Translations under genes and position numbers: made by a program
Notes under the pieces: model-generated
The model's input: only the letters and a program-made list of their open reading frames with translations
What the model was told of the DNA's origin: nothing
The model's database searches: none
In this document: in pieces, positions 54,301-64,000 of the stretch
Layout: the number at the start of each line of letters is the position of its first letter
How positions within the stretch are numbered: position 1 is the stretch's first letter
Source: Limnoperna fortunei
Lineage: Eukaryota > Mollusca > Bivalvia > Mytilida > Modiolidae
DNA length: 64,000 nt
NCBI GenBank assembly: GCA_944474755.1
Contig: OX104115.1
Location: forward strand, 68,424,993-68,488,992
Reading direction: 5' to 3'

Positions 54301-57300
54301 TCACTGCGGGAATGTGCTCTTGACTCCAGTCTTAATTGACAGGGATTGCAAGTTTTCCTACCGAAGCTCCGGGGTTTTCTACGGCTTCCTCACCCCCCCC
54401 CCAATAAAAACTGGACACAATGATATAGCTGAAAAATTGCCGAAAGTGGCGTTAAACACCATTCAAACAAACATATCGACTTGAAACAATGTTGTGACTT
54501 TTAAAAAAACCTTTAATGCAATATTATAGTGTTAATGTTTATATAAAAAGCTGACACACTTGGATGGATTTTGCATCACCTTTTAAAAACAAATTTTGCA
54601 ATGCTAAAATAAAAAAAAGCTCAAATATCAGTTATTCTAAATCAAGGTAAGAACTGATGATGACTGTCAAGGACTGCGACAGTGAACATCAGTCATTCTA
54701 AATCAAGGTAAGAACTGATAATGGCTGACAAAGACTGCTGCAGTGATTATCAGTCATTCTAAATACAGGTAAATATTGATAATCACTGTCAAGGACTGGT
54801 ACAGTGAATGTCAGTCATTCTAAATCCAGGTAAAAATTTTAAAGTACTGACACGATCTGATGCCGTGACTAACAGTTCTTTTCAGTCCTACAAAAGTACT
54901 GTACTTAACTGTCATGAACTGTTTCAAATCAGGACAGAAGCGATCAGTAAAAGATAAAAATTGTAAATGACTGACGTCAACTGTATGAATTGTATACAGT
55001 GATTTACAGATCGTGAACAGTACATTTACAGTAACTATCAGTTTCTATCAATCTAATTTGAACTGTGTATGGTATTGTCAGTCCTTATTTTGGTTCATAG
55101 TGATTGCTGAACTGGCATTAAACCTCAATAATAGGGATAAAAAAAAACTTTATGTACATGTAGGTGACATGTTTGACAAGAAAACCGATATTGTTAGTTA
55201 AACCATTTAGTAGGTTATATACCATAGACACTTTATTTTCATTAGCCATTGAAAGTGGTGGCCGAAATATTGCTGAAAAATTGCATGCATAAATTGTCCA
55301 GGGTGTCATAAAATTTCATAGGGTGTAATCCGACAGGAGTCGAATTAATAATCAATTTGATTTGTGGGGTGAAATCTTACCGTCCAACATCCGCGAAGGG
55401 ATACAATTTCAACGGAACCAAAAAATCGGTAATAAATTAAGCAATTGTTTGTTTCAAAATAAATGGATTCAGTTATCAGTTGATAACTCAATTAAATTTT
55501 TTGAAAACTACAACTGCATACTTCTGGCGGTTTCTTGCTGCACCGAATACCGGGTTAAAGGCGGACACCATTGATTTTATCTTGAGATATAATGTAATTA
55601 TCCACAATTCGTTTTTCATTTAACAATATACATACAAGGAAGATAGTATATCATGAGTAAAAGTGCACGTTTTAATGGTTCATGAATTACCAAATATCTT
55701 ATAATGTATATTTGGTATGATAAGTATATATTAATAAAAAAAAGTAAAACAGGGAGATTTGTTTCAAACCTTGGTCAGTAAGTATCCAAAGTACTTTATT
55801 GTGGTGTACATTATTTTGTTAATACTTTGGTTTGTATATCTTGTTATGATTCTTAATCTTTCCTTTGATACATATTTGATCTTTCCGTTGTAACCCATAT
55901 GTTTTATCATCACTTATCATTTCATTAAAGGCTGGAAATGGAGCTAGTTTTGATGTAGAATCAACACAAGCACTGACCTCGCTTATTTATCAGGTAAGAG
56001 TTAATTGTTAACTTTGTCTACCATATTCTCTCTTAATCATATTCCGCATGATTAAAACTAGTATTATCACAACAGCGATGTTATAAAACATTAAAGTGGC
56101 TGCTTAACTTCTATATTAAATTTAATTAGAAATACAGAAATAATTCCAAATAAATCCATAGCTATATGGACGTTGATTTTTGTATAGAACTAAACTAATA
56201 AATGAAACATATTTCTGATTTGCACCACAGGTCTTGTCACGCGGAGCTTTAGTAGCAACCGGTTCTGTTCACGGTAGAAATCAGAAAAAAGTTTCTTTTA
56301 CCATTCCGGTCAATTCTAAGATGGCACCAAACGCTCGTATAGTAGTATACTTTGTTCGCACTGATGGTGAAATTGTTACAGACAGTATTAGTTTTGACGT
56401 GGAAGGTGTGTTCGATAATCAGGTACGTTTGATTACATCATGCTGAATTGAAATTAATAAGTTCTATGAATTTCTCACAAAAAATTTATAAACCAAAATA
56501 AACACAAAATTTGTTGCAGTTCTTTGCCATGAAAATGTTCTTTTTTATTCGGAAAGTATGTCTTAAGGGCTTTTGCGAAGAGTTTATCAAGCTTTTCAGC
56601 ATCTTGAAAAAAAATTATTAGTGTTTTTTTATGTGTGATAAATTTAATATCAGATTAAATATATTCTCAATTTGAATGCTAAAGTTCTGTATGGTTTACA
56701 CCTATGACATGAAAACATTTGGTCTTTTAAAGAAATGTGTTTTTATAGGTTTCAATTGCATTTGACAATTCAAAAGCTCAACCAGGTGATCAAGTCAATG
56801 TACAGATTTCGGCGGATCCATCATCTATCGTAAATTTACTGGCCGTCGATCAAAGTGTATTGCTGTTAAAGTCCGGAAATGACATCACACCTTCAGAAGT
56901 AAGCTGTTAAAAAAAGAATCATCTGATATTTCGTTTATTGAAAAAAAGAAACATATATTATACTTTTAAATTAGTATGTTGTGTTTTCGAAAGCTCTATT
57001 GTAGAAAAAAGTATACAAAACCAAATTCATTGGGTTAAAAGTAATAAAACAACAGAGACTAAGACCAGAAATATAATTTCAGACTGCTGAGGGCTTACTC
57101 TTTAAATAAAGTTAGGGATTAATCCTATACAATTTAAGCTTACGCAATAACTTTCCTTTAACATTCAGACTCTAAATGAACCAGTCACGAAAAAGGACAA
57201 GTTAACAAATCAAAGACATTAAAGGATTTTTGCAAAAAAGAAAACGCCGTTTTCTGAACAATACAGTTAATTAAAAACATTAATGTTCGTTATTTTATTG

Positions 57301-60300
57301 CTCTATTGCTCTAAAGTAAAATATTATGATTATTACTATTAATTGATATGAAGATATGGTACATTCAAATTGCAACTAAAGCAGTGTACGTATAAGCATT
57401 AATCATTGATTTAAAAAAGTATTAGAAATTGACAGTTTATAACAATTACACATGAAATTAATACACAGAAGATTCCTTTTATTCATTTTAATACATATAG
57501 TATACCTTATTAATATTATTTCCGGTATTATACACAGAATTTTCCCTTTACAAATTTTAATATAGGGACATTCCATGTATTAACAACAGTTTCAGACAAT
57601 GACATTAAGTTCCGTCTATTGTGTGTTATTTTCAACAACAATCACTGTTTATTTTCTCAAACCAAATGGGATTGTAATCGGTTAATAAACGTTGTTTAAG
57701 ATGGGTATTTTCATATTAAGCTGCATGATTTTTTCTTTTTATATTTGTGGGTCACATCTGATGTCGAACTTTTACGACTGCATCGGACATAATACAAGCG
57801 TTATCATTAACTATATATCGATCAATAACTTTAGAGGTTACATGTATGCATAATAAAATAAAAATGTGTGTAAATGTATACATATTATTATATTAAATGC
57901 TCACTAAAAACGGGAGGTTCTATGTTAGATATTATTCTATTGATGATACAAAAACAAAGTGGAAACAATTAAGCATAGAAATCGTTTCAATTTTACCAAA
58001 ATTTATCACTTAGTTCTTTGTAGGTTGTTGAAGAACTCAAGTCGTATGACACCATTCATAGTAGTGGTGTATCTCCAATCTTCTTTGGAGGTGGCGGAAT
58101 AGGTTTTGGAGGTGGGATGGCTGTCGGCAGAAAAAAAAGAATGGCTTGGTGGCCATATCCAACGTATTATGGCGGTTCTGACGCTCAACAGATATTCTCA
58201 GTAAATGACACTTTTTCTATAAATAGAAGTAAACTAGACCTATGAGTGTGTCGTCGATTTCAACCTCTGACTTTTGTAGAGTTTTCATGCGTCCTTTTGA
58301 ATTTTGCGACGGTGCTAAAGTATAAAATTCATTTAGGTAGCATGAAACCGCATTCCATTAAACTAACCTGACATTGCAATTATTGGTAAACTTATTCCAC
58401 TGACGCTGTTTAAGCTGTTTGAAAATTAACAATCAAAACTTCTGAAGGTAATTACAAAAAGCATAAATCTACGAAAAAAAGACACTTTGCAGAATTGCGT
58501 TTAGCAATACTTTTTCACCATTTCTCACAGAATAATAAGATGCGATTGATAATTGAAGATGTATGTGATCCTTTTTTGTATGCATTTATTTAAAAAAAAT
58601 TTTTTTTAGTTATGACTATTAAGCGTTAAGGTGTATGGTGTTCTCTTTCGCGTTAGGTAACATCTTATTAATTATACATTTTTTCATATTTCTTGATATC
58701 TTATATTTGTTTTGCATATTTTAATAGAATGCTGGTGTGAAGGTTTTAACTGACGCAACAATTTTTCATCATGAAACTAAATGTGAGTATTATAATTTGT
58801 TTCTTAGCACTTTGAATGATGTTGTTCATCCAGTATGGCCTTCTACAATAGTACAAAGCAAAGAGATATAAAACACAATATGGACAGTTGCAACACATAC
58901 AAAGTTTGATGTCAATTTCTCCATGTTCTTAAAGATTTTAATTTATTTATTTTGTAAGTAGTATTACATATTTTAAACAGTAAAGGCAACTTCAGAAAAT
59001 TTATTACAAATTCTTCAAATTTTACCGTGCGGGCACTTTTTCCACGATGCATATACATACAGTTTAAATCAGGCAGATCCCTTATTTCTTATCAGATAAA
59101 ATGTGATATAACTACTGTTATGCACCCCTGATGATTGCAATCTCTATTTCTAACAACACTAACCAATGAGACAAATTATTTCCTTTATTTACGAAAGGAA
59201 AGGATTTCCTCACAATTAAGTAAAGTTTAGCATAATTAACGCTGCTAATTTCTTTTTATATACAAAATAAATCGTTGTTAAAATATATATTATACAAATC
59301 AGTATCTATTTTTTGTTCAATTACATCTATCTAGTTTCTATTGTGAGAAGGCATATACATTTTAAATCACCACGACTATAAGCTCACTGTGTGTCAGTAA
59401 ACAATGCTTATATTAAATGAATAGTTCATAACTGCCAATCGATGTCTTCATTTCCGACAAAGGGAATATTATGAACTATATATATGCATGCGATAACTTT
59501 CATGGTCATTATCTATGAAGAAGTATACACAACTGTACGATTGTGTTTATTCCGTAGACATGCTTATTTTTGATAAACTGCCACAGCCGCAGATGGCTTT
59601 TGCTGGGGGAGCAAATCATGGACCCATGGTGGATCCTAACGGTGGTGGTTCTTCCAATTCTAATCTAAAAGAGGCATCGCGAATAAGAAATGTTTTCCCG
59701 GAAACCTGGCTTTGGACAAATAAAACTATAGGGTATTTAAAATCAATACGGCGTTTGCTTATATTCGTTCATCTGTTGTAGAACCTTTCATGTTTTCTTC
59801 CTTTGATTTCTTGCCTGATTATTTATCTATATCCCAGAAATCAATACGCTAGTGCTAGAGCAGTTAAAAATTCAAATAAATCAATTCATAGCAACACAAA
59901 GTAAAGCTTCAACTTTATATGGTTCAATTTACGTATTGTTACGTCTTAGAACGGGTGGATTAAAATTAAAGTAATGTAAGTACTCCTTATGCTATAATGC
60001 CGACGAAAATATGTGCAAACAATTGTGCATAAATTGTAGTCGACGACAATTTGTGTTGCAAGTTGGAGTCACCTTTGTGCCTGTATGCTATTGAAAAGTT
60101 ATTAACCCACAAATTGCCGCCGAAACATATTTTTTTAACGCCTTTTTAAAAAGCAAACCACATCACAAAAAGAGATTTGCAAACGATATTTGATTGAATT
60201 TCTTAACCTATACCTCAAACTAGCACTTTGGAGCTATGACGTTTCATTCACCATTATGAATGAGACTTTTACTAAATGGACTGATAACTAAATAAAATAA

Positions 60301-63300
60301 CTTCTGTCAATGAATCCAAAATCAGAATTTTTATTAGTTTTTCATTTAAAGTGAAATACCGATCAAAGCCAAATATGACAAAATTACCGAACCTCGTAAA
60401 AAACGAACACACATGTAATATATAGTTATTTTGGAATAATATTTTGATAAACAGTTCGTTAAGCGATACTGGCTGAAAATGTTAGAAAGCACAATTAAAC
60501 AGTTCCGGGAAACATTTCAACTCGCTTGACGCGCGTTTCGTCTACAGAAGACTAATTAGAGGCGTTCTAATTTAATTGTATATGTAAACAAAGATATGAC
60601 TTTAAAAAGAATTATGATAATAAAACTATAAGACAAGTGATTAATACTCTTACGGTATAACAAATAACAGTAATTGAAGTACTGAACCTTCGCCGGTAAT
60701 TTACATAAAAAAATCACATTTTTTTTGGGCGTTGTCAGAAACATGCATATGATTACATGTATCAACCAGCTTCATAATGCGACTTGGTATACGCATTTGA
60801 AAAGAAGTGGAAGGTTAAGCAAGGTCTAATGGCATGCCACACCTCCCTCTTCCATTACTGTAGCGTCTTAGTAGGTGTGTTGTTTAAAATGTTTGGGTAT
60901 CATACACCACTAGTCAGTAATTGGTGTATCCAATGATCATCTCATCACAATCACTTAGAAAACTGAAATAATATTTTCACGACCCTTTTTACTTAATTCA
61001 AAACTGGGAAAATTATCTGCAATCATATTTCTCCACTGGCCAAACTATTTATCATCAAGAAAATGGTATCTATAGAAATACTTATTAAACTTAAACTTAT
61101 TATAATTTTCTAGTACCCTTGATTTATAAGTATATCCCCAAAAATGGTGACGTTTGTAAAAATCAGCATAAGCACATGATTGATTGTGAAAAATGGACAG
61201 AGTATGCACGAGGAACTGGAATATTGCTGCTCAAGTAATGACAATTTATAATTTTGAATTTAAAATCATTTTGTTTGTCTTAAATTCTTGTGCTGAGATG
61301 ACCATGGCGTCATATTCCATGTCCATGTACAAAACTGATTATTATGAAGCTTTTGCTTTTTCTGTGGTATCTTTAATTTCCAGGTTTTTAAGATGTATTA
61401 ACGGAAACCACTCAGCAAATTGAGGGTTGTAAATGGAAATTTCATCGTTAATGCACCTATAAGTAAATTAAAGGCGCTAGCTTGGGGTTTTTTCTTGTCT
61501 AGATGTTGAAAAAAAATCAGTTTCATGAGATCAAGGAACACATCGGCCACCAGCAGAAAAGAGATTGTACTTGATTGAATTCCGATCCCCCGCTGAAAAA
61601 CACATCATCCAAAATTTACATACATGTTGCCGATAAGAAAATATGGCATACTATAAACGTGTCGCTCGTTAAAGCTTATTTGCTTTTTTGTTCTGTAGTA
61701 GAAAAAGAGATATTATAGTAACCTAAACTACATATTTGAAGGCATATGCGAAAACGAATACTTTATGTATGATGTCTTTGAGAATTGAGACCGCATTTAA
61801 GTTTATCGGGATTTTTTTTAAATACAAGACCTAATTTAAAAAATCTTTAATTTTTGTAATAGTTAGTTTATATTTTTATGGCATTTATTCACCGTCAACT
61901 GTGCCGAATTAGGTCGTTATGGAAAAAGTCTTATACTGTGATACATTCATAACATTGATCGGTTATATTGATAGATATTGGTTGTCCGATGTGTGACTTT
62001 GAAATGTTCGCTGGTGCAGGAATGGGATCTGGTGGTATGCCAACCCCTGTTCCAGTAATGGGGAATGGCCAAACAGAAGTGCAATCTGTGAAGCGAATTC
62101 GATCTAATTTCCCAGAAACATGGCTTTGGGAAAATAGAACGATTGGGTACACTTATGTGCTATATTCTGCCTAAGGTGGTTCTGCTAGAGTGCTAAGCCC
62201 ATGAACGCACGCTAAATTATTGAATATAAAACCTTATACTTCGCTTTAGTATAGTTTATAATTCTTTCTTCATTTCTGACAAATGTGAAAAAAAATCTGT
62301 GGAAAGTTGGGGACAGTGGGATATTAGGTCTCAATGATGTTTCACAGTGACAATAATTATGATAACCGATGATAAATTGTAGTATTTAGACAACTGCAAC
62401 AATTCAAGAATAACAAAATAAATTAATTATATGCAGTACATGTACTTTTCGTTATGACCGTTATTATTGAAAAGGTGAGATTTTTATGTCAGAAATGTAT
62501 ATTAATGATCAAGTGTAAAAAAGTAATAACGTTTGGAATAAAATTGAATTAAGTGGACTTGAGTGAAATGTCTTTTCGGAGGCAAGGCTTATGATCAATA
62601 AAATAACTGCGTTTTACATCTTTAGTAAAGTAAATGACCTGCTTCTTGGCATCTAAACCATTGATTTGTTCTTTTATAATTCTTTGGAATTTACTCCTTT
62701 TTGTTAGCAGAATATTCAGCAATGACATAATATATATTGCTTATAATTTTAGGGCTTCGTGATTTATGCAAACTCGTGCTATTTTGTTTTCCTCAAATTT
62801 TTATGTTCTATTTTAAAAATGATACCTATACGTAAACGGATGATTATTTATAACAACAAGGACATATTTATGAGAACGTGACATTATTATGCATAGGAAT
62901 GAATCTATTAATGTTTACCAGAAACCCGGCCATTCCAATGCGGGCACATTAATATCACAGATGTATTAATATGAAAATGAATAAACGACTTACAATGTAT
63001 CATTATTAGATTTTGGTTGTCCAATGTGTGGCGGTGTTTTTGGTGGTGGTGCTGGTGGTGGTTTCATGGTTCCCAGCATGGCTGGTGGTGGTGGACCAGG
63101 AACTGCTACTGGAGGTCAACCACAACTACAATCTGTACAAAAAACCAGAAGTATTTTCCCAGAGACATGGCTTTGGACCAATAAAACGACTGGGTACTTT
63201 AATATCAGTGAATTAAACATACTTCTTAATCAACTGTGCTTTACCATTTAAAATTACTATGTTTAAAAAGATAACATTGTTTATTTAAAAAATATACATC

Positions 63301-64000
63301 TAGTAATTGCCAACTGAATATCACTAGCAACTAAGTTCACTTTTCATGTTTTTTTTGCGGATAGCGATGATAATAGATTGATACAGAAGGAAACGAAGTC
63401 CAAAATTTTATATTGAAATAAAAGCTAATTGAGAGATTTTTTTCCAAATCGAGTTGAGAAATATACGTATGATATCTTTTGTTCATTTATCTACATTTAC
63501 AAAATTGTGTTCTAATTATGTTTTTATTGCTGGATGATTTAGAAAAAAGTTCATTTCTCATTGTTATGTCCCGCCGAGAAGTTAGGGACATATATATATT
63601 TTGTCGGTCCATCCGATCTGTCGTCTGTTTGCGTCGCGCGCATGTTTACCTTTGTGCCTAGCTTCGTGAAAATTTGTACATAGCTGCAACATATTACAAT
63701 ATTTCCCGCTTGAGTGAACTTATCAAAGGTCGAATGTTATCACAGGTTTACGTTTAGTTGATGATTTTTATGAAGTTGACTTGTTATCTTCTTGTAACTT
63801 GCTAAATAGTTACAACATGACAAGATCTCTTCACCGGCAAACTTCTGTTGGGCATTGCAAATTATTTCATGCTTGAATGAACTTAGAAAACGGTTTACTT
63901 ATAGATGCCAAGAGGGAAATCAATGTCGCTGATACTTATTTATTCAATTTCCATTATTTCTTTGAAATAGTAAAACTTTACTAAATGTTCATAACAGATT
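41767..64000 (+). CDS. TEP-B: tandem paralogue of TEP-A, cut by right window edge
   Basis: Exons: about 40972-40994 (UTR), 41765-41816, 42567-42727, 43429-43454, 43671-43824, 44232-44302, 45551-45676, 46039-46078, 46410-46494, 47403-47517, 47957-48181, 48934-49164, 49681-49779, 55931-55993, 56231-56422, 56749-56898, 58024-58200, 58728-58782, then cassettes 59558-59732, 61975-62146 and 63010-63193. All intron phases equal those of TEP-A, and lengths are identical except exon 17. The frame is open throughout. Signal peptide MRLLILAVVAATVFAKE; RKKR at 58129-58140. Thioester, TED and receptor-binding exons must lie beyond 64000. By eye, protein identity to TEP-A is about 80% in exon 3 but about 95% in exons 10-12. 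Same role inferred; no disabling change seen. Confidence 0.92.
42567..49779 (+). CDS. TEP-B exons 3-13: macroglobulin domains
   Basis: Eleven exons give MG1 ([19 protein letters not shown]), MG2 with the [11 protein letters not shown] signature, and MG3 to MG5. Exon 4 is again the 26-base micro-exon (TPGLLTVQ). The introns have little in common with those of TEP-A away from splice sites, so the exons are held by selection. Confidence 0.9.
44820..45425 (+). pseudogene. Degraded reverse-transcriptase-type retroelement fragment
   Basis: The translation has TELELEIEDTREIA, then after a shift SASYLDIDLAKKYL and NIRIGNFPCDNIAAALACAS. This resembles, from memory, the '(T)xxSASYLDIxL…VNFPFLxSNIPSAPAYG' part of a reverse transcriptase common in bivalve genomes. 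Downstream text (ctacggcgggtgccacgcgt, ggaacctgacctcacccctg, gagttcgtgttacccg) looks like the matching 3' end. Stops and shifts show that it is dead. It lies in TEP-B intron 6 and explains most of that intron's excess length. Confidence 0.55.
50280..50610 (+). repeat. 61-base subterminal tandem repeats of the transposon
   Basis: About five units of 61 bases, each with tttagaatgactga, ttcactgtagcagtccttg and cagttcttaccttga. The right end carries fewer units in opposite orientation (54640-54840). Subterminal repeat arrays are typical transposase-binding regions. Confidence 0.8.
50940..51331. repeat. Repeat fragment ending in (ATCA)n
   Basis: A more GC-rich patch (ccaccaggtggacaagggac, gaccacggaccacagtg) is followed by gctggatgttaagcaaatat and (caat)n at 51303-51331. 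It looks like an older insertion inside the transposon; the family is unknown to me. Confidence 0.45.
53781..54033 (+). repeat. tRNA-derived SINE inside the transposon
   Basis: Head tggctgaatggttaagg (A box) and gaggttgcgggttt (B-box region), body gactccaatcttaattgaca, tail caaacaaacaaaaacaaac. The flanks ttagtgttc (left) and ttcagtgttc (right) may be a slightly decayed target duplication. Confidence 0.82.
54204..54485 (+). repeat. tRNA-derived SINE with 13-base target duplication
   Basis: The element (54217-54472) starts ggggcctcggtggccgagtg, a near-perfect A box, with B box gattcgaatctc, and ends in a caaacaaac tail. It is flanked by atattgacttgaa (54204-54216) and atatcgacttgaa (54473-54485), one base different. 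It is the cleanest head of the family here, and its Leu/Ser-type tRNA origin is likely. Confidence 0.88.
55931..56898 (+). CDS. TEP-B exons 14-16: MG5-MG6
   Basis: 55931-55993 ([21 protein letters not shown] without its last residues matches TEP-A exon 14), 56231-56422 ([18 protein letters not shown]) and 56749-56898 ([31 protein letters not shown]). Lengths 63, 192 and 150 equal those of TEP-A. Confidence 0.9.
58024..58200 (+). CDS. TEP-B exon 17: Gly-rich linker with RKKR
   Basis: The exon encodes YDTIHSSGVSPIFFGGGG, then [38 protein letters not shown] is at 58129-58140. It is four residues shorter than in TEP-A within the glycine repeats. Confidence 0.88.
58728..58782 (+). CDS. TEP-B exon 18: common exon before cassettes
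   Basis: [18 protein letters not shown] plus one base, donor aat|gtgagt. The next cassette is 775 bases away; the 19a-type cassette found at this place in TEP-A is not seen. Confidence 0.87.
59558..59732 (+). CDS. TEP-B cassette exon 19b'
   Basis: 175 bases; acceptor tttattccgtag, donor atagg|gtattt. It encodes YMLIFDKLPQPQMAFAGG, ANHGPMVDPNGGGSS, then [20 protein letters not shown]. It has no cysteine. Closest to TEP-A 19b; it has an added Ser/Asn repeat (SSNSN). Confidence 0.87.
60505..60565 (-). repeat. 'gacgaaacgcgcgtc' repeat scrap
   Basis: The + strand reads tgacgcgcgtttcgtctacag; its complement carries the same core word as the repeats at 8740 and 31440. No borders are visible. The rest of 59733-61974 shows nothing definable and no further cassette. 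Confidence 0.45.
61975..62146 (+). CDS. TEP-B cassette exon 19c' (CxxC class)
   Basis: 172 bases; acceptor cggttatattgatag, donor ttgg|gtacac. It encodes YIGCPMCDFEMFAGAG, a Gly/Met/Pro-rich bait (MPTPVPVMGNG), then [22 protein letters not shown] without its last residues being altered. Same YIGCPxC opening as TEP-A 19c. The N-x-T sequon is NRT here. Confidence 0.87.
63010..63193 (+). CDS. TEP-B cassette exon 19e' (CxxC class)
   Basis: 184 bases; acceptor tatcattattag, donor ctgg|gtactt. It encodes YFGCPMCGGVFGGGAGGG, a second Gly-rich run (MAGGGGPGTATGG), then [18 protein letters not shown] and TNKTTG. It is the longest cassette. More cassettes could follow past the window edge, since TEP-A's array is followed by 2.4 kb of intron. 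Confidence 0.88.
63560..63910 (+). repeat. Divergent copy of the 'gtccgtccg'-type bivalve repeat
   Basis: It opens with a hairpin-like ttatgtcccgccgag…agggacata, then gtcggtccatccgatctgtcg and cttcgtgaaaatttgtac. The layout matches the repeat at 13437-13890. Confidence 0.55.

Larger units (their letters stand above)
50034..55110. mobile_element. ~5.06 kb inverted-repeat transposon in TEP-B intron 13
   Basis: The left end (50048-50620) and right end (about 54640-55103) are reverse complements over some 450-550 bases, opening with cactatgaacc and ending ggttcatagtg. The 8-base word attgctga flanks both sides (50034-50041, 55103-55110), a candidate target duplication. With CA…TG ends and 8-base TSDs a hAT-like superfamily is possible, not shown; seven extra bases at the left junction are unexplained. 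I see no transposase ORF inside, so it is non-autonomous or gutted. Two SINEs sit within it. It enlarges this intron to 6.15 kb, against 706 bases in TEP-A. Confidence 0.75.

Noticed and set aside
63013..63216. Second-frame ORF over the last cassette
   Set aside because: It is a shadow of cassette 19e' in another frame; the GCPxC and FPETWLW motifs are in the other frame.

Overview
The window is AT-rich animal nuclear DNA. Genes are split by many GT-AG introns, and introns are full of tRNA-derived SINEs, fold-back/MITE-like inverted repeats and degraded transposon pieces. The style of the repeats and the TEP-type genes point to a mollusc, most likely a bivalve. Examples are the SINE heads with A/B boxes, the 'gtataccccc...gggggtata' hairpin repeat followed by 'gtccgtccg', and the 'gaaacgcgcgtc' repeat. 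The last one, as I remember it, is typical of mytilid mussels. The genus is inference, not shown.

Two head-to-tail paralogues of a thioester-containing protein (TEP; alpha-2-macroglobulin/complement C3 superfamily) fill almost the whole window on the + strand. TEP-A runs from a TATA promoter at about 572 to a poly(A) signal at about 35524. It has 37 exon positions, and joining them gives one unbroken frame of about 1446 codons. The product has a signal peptide, macroglobulin (MG) domains, an RKKR processing site, a bait segment, a CUB/thioester region with GCGEQ, a C3-type catalytic His, a receptor-binding domain and a cysteine-rich C-terminus. TEP-B starts with a duplicated promoter at about 40945 and runs off the right edge at 64000. 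It has exons 1-18 and three bait cassettes, with intron positions and exon lengths matching TEP-A except in exon 17.

The centre of interest is exon 19. TEP-A carries five alternative versions in a row (16720-22204) and TEP-B at least three (59558-63193). Each cassette encodes a different bait sequence followed by a near-constant FPETWLW-x-N-K-T block. Every cassette is 1 (mod 3) long, entered in phase 1 and left in phase 2. Only inclusion of exactly one cassette keeps the reading frame, so the array behaves like a frame-locked one-of-N selector for the protease-sensitive bait region. Cassettes fall into two classes, with and without a CxxC pair. One TEP-A cassette (19d) has lost its splice donor.

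Other regions: TEP-A intron 1 holds a broken Crypton-type recombinase-like fragment and two hairpin elements. Intron 17 of TEP-A (13409-16537) is mostly repeats. Intron 32 carries a (TTTAA)n array almost touching the next splice acceptor. The intergenic region (35560-40690) has a fold-back element, two tandem duplications and a degraded Ly6/three-finger-like gene fragment. TEP-B intron 6 has reverse-transcriptase remains, and TEP-B intron 13 was enlarged by a ~5.06 kb inverted-repeat transposon into which two SINEs later jumped. I see no real genes on the - strand and no RNA genes other than SINE heads.
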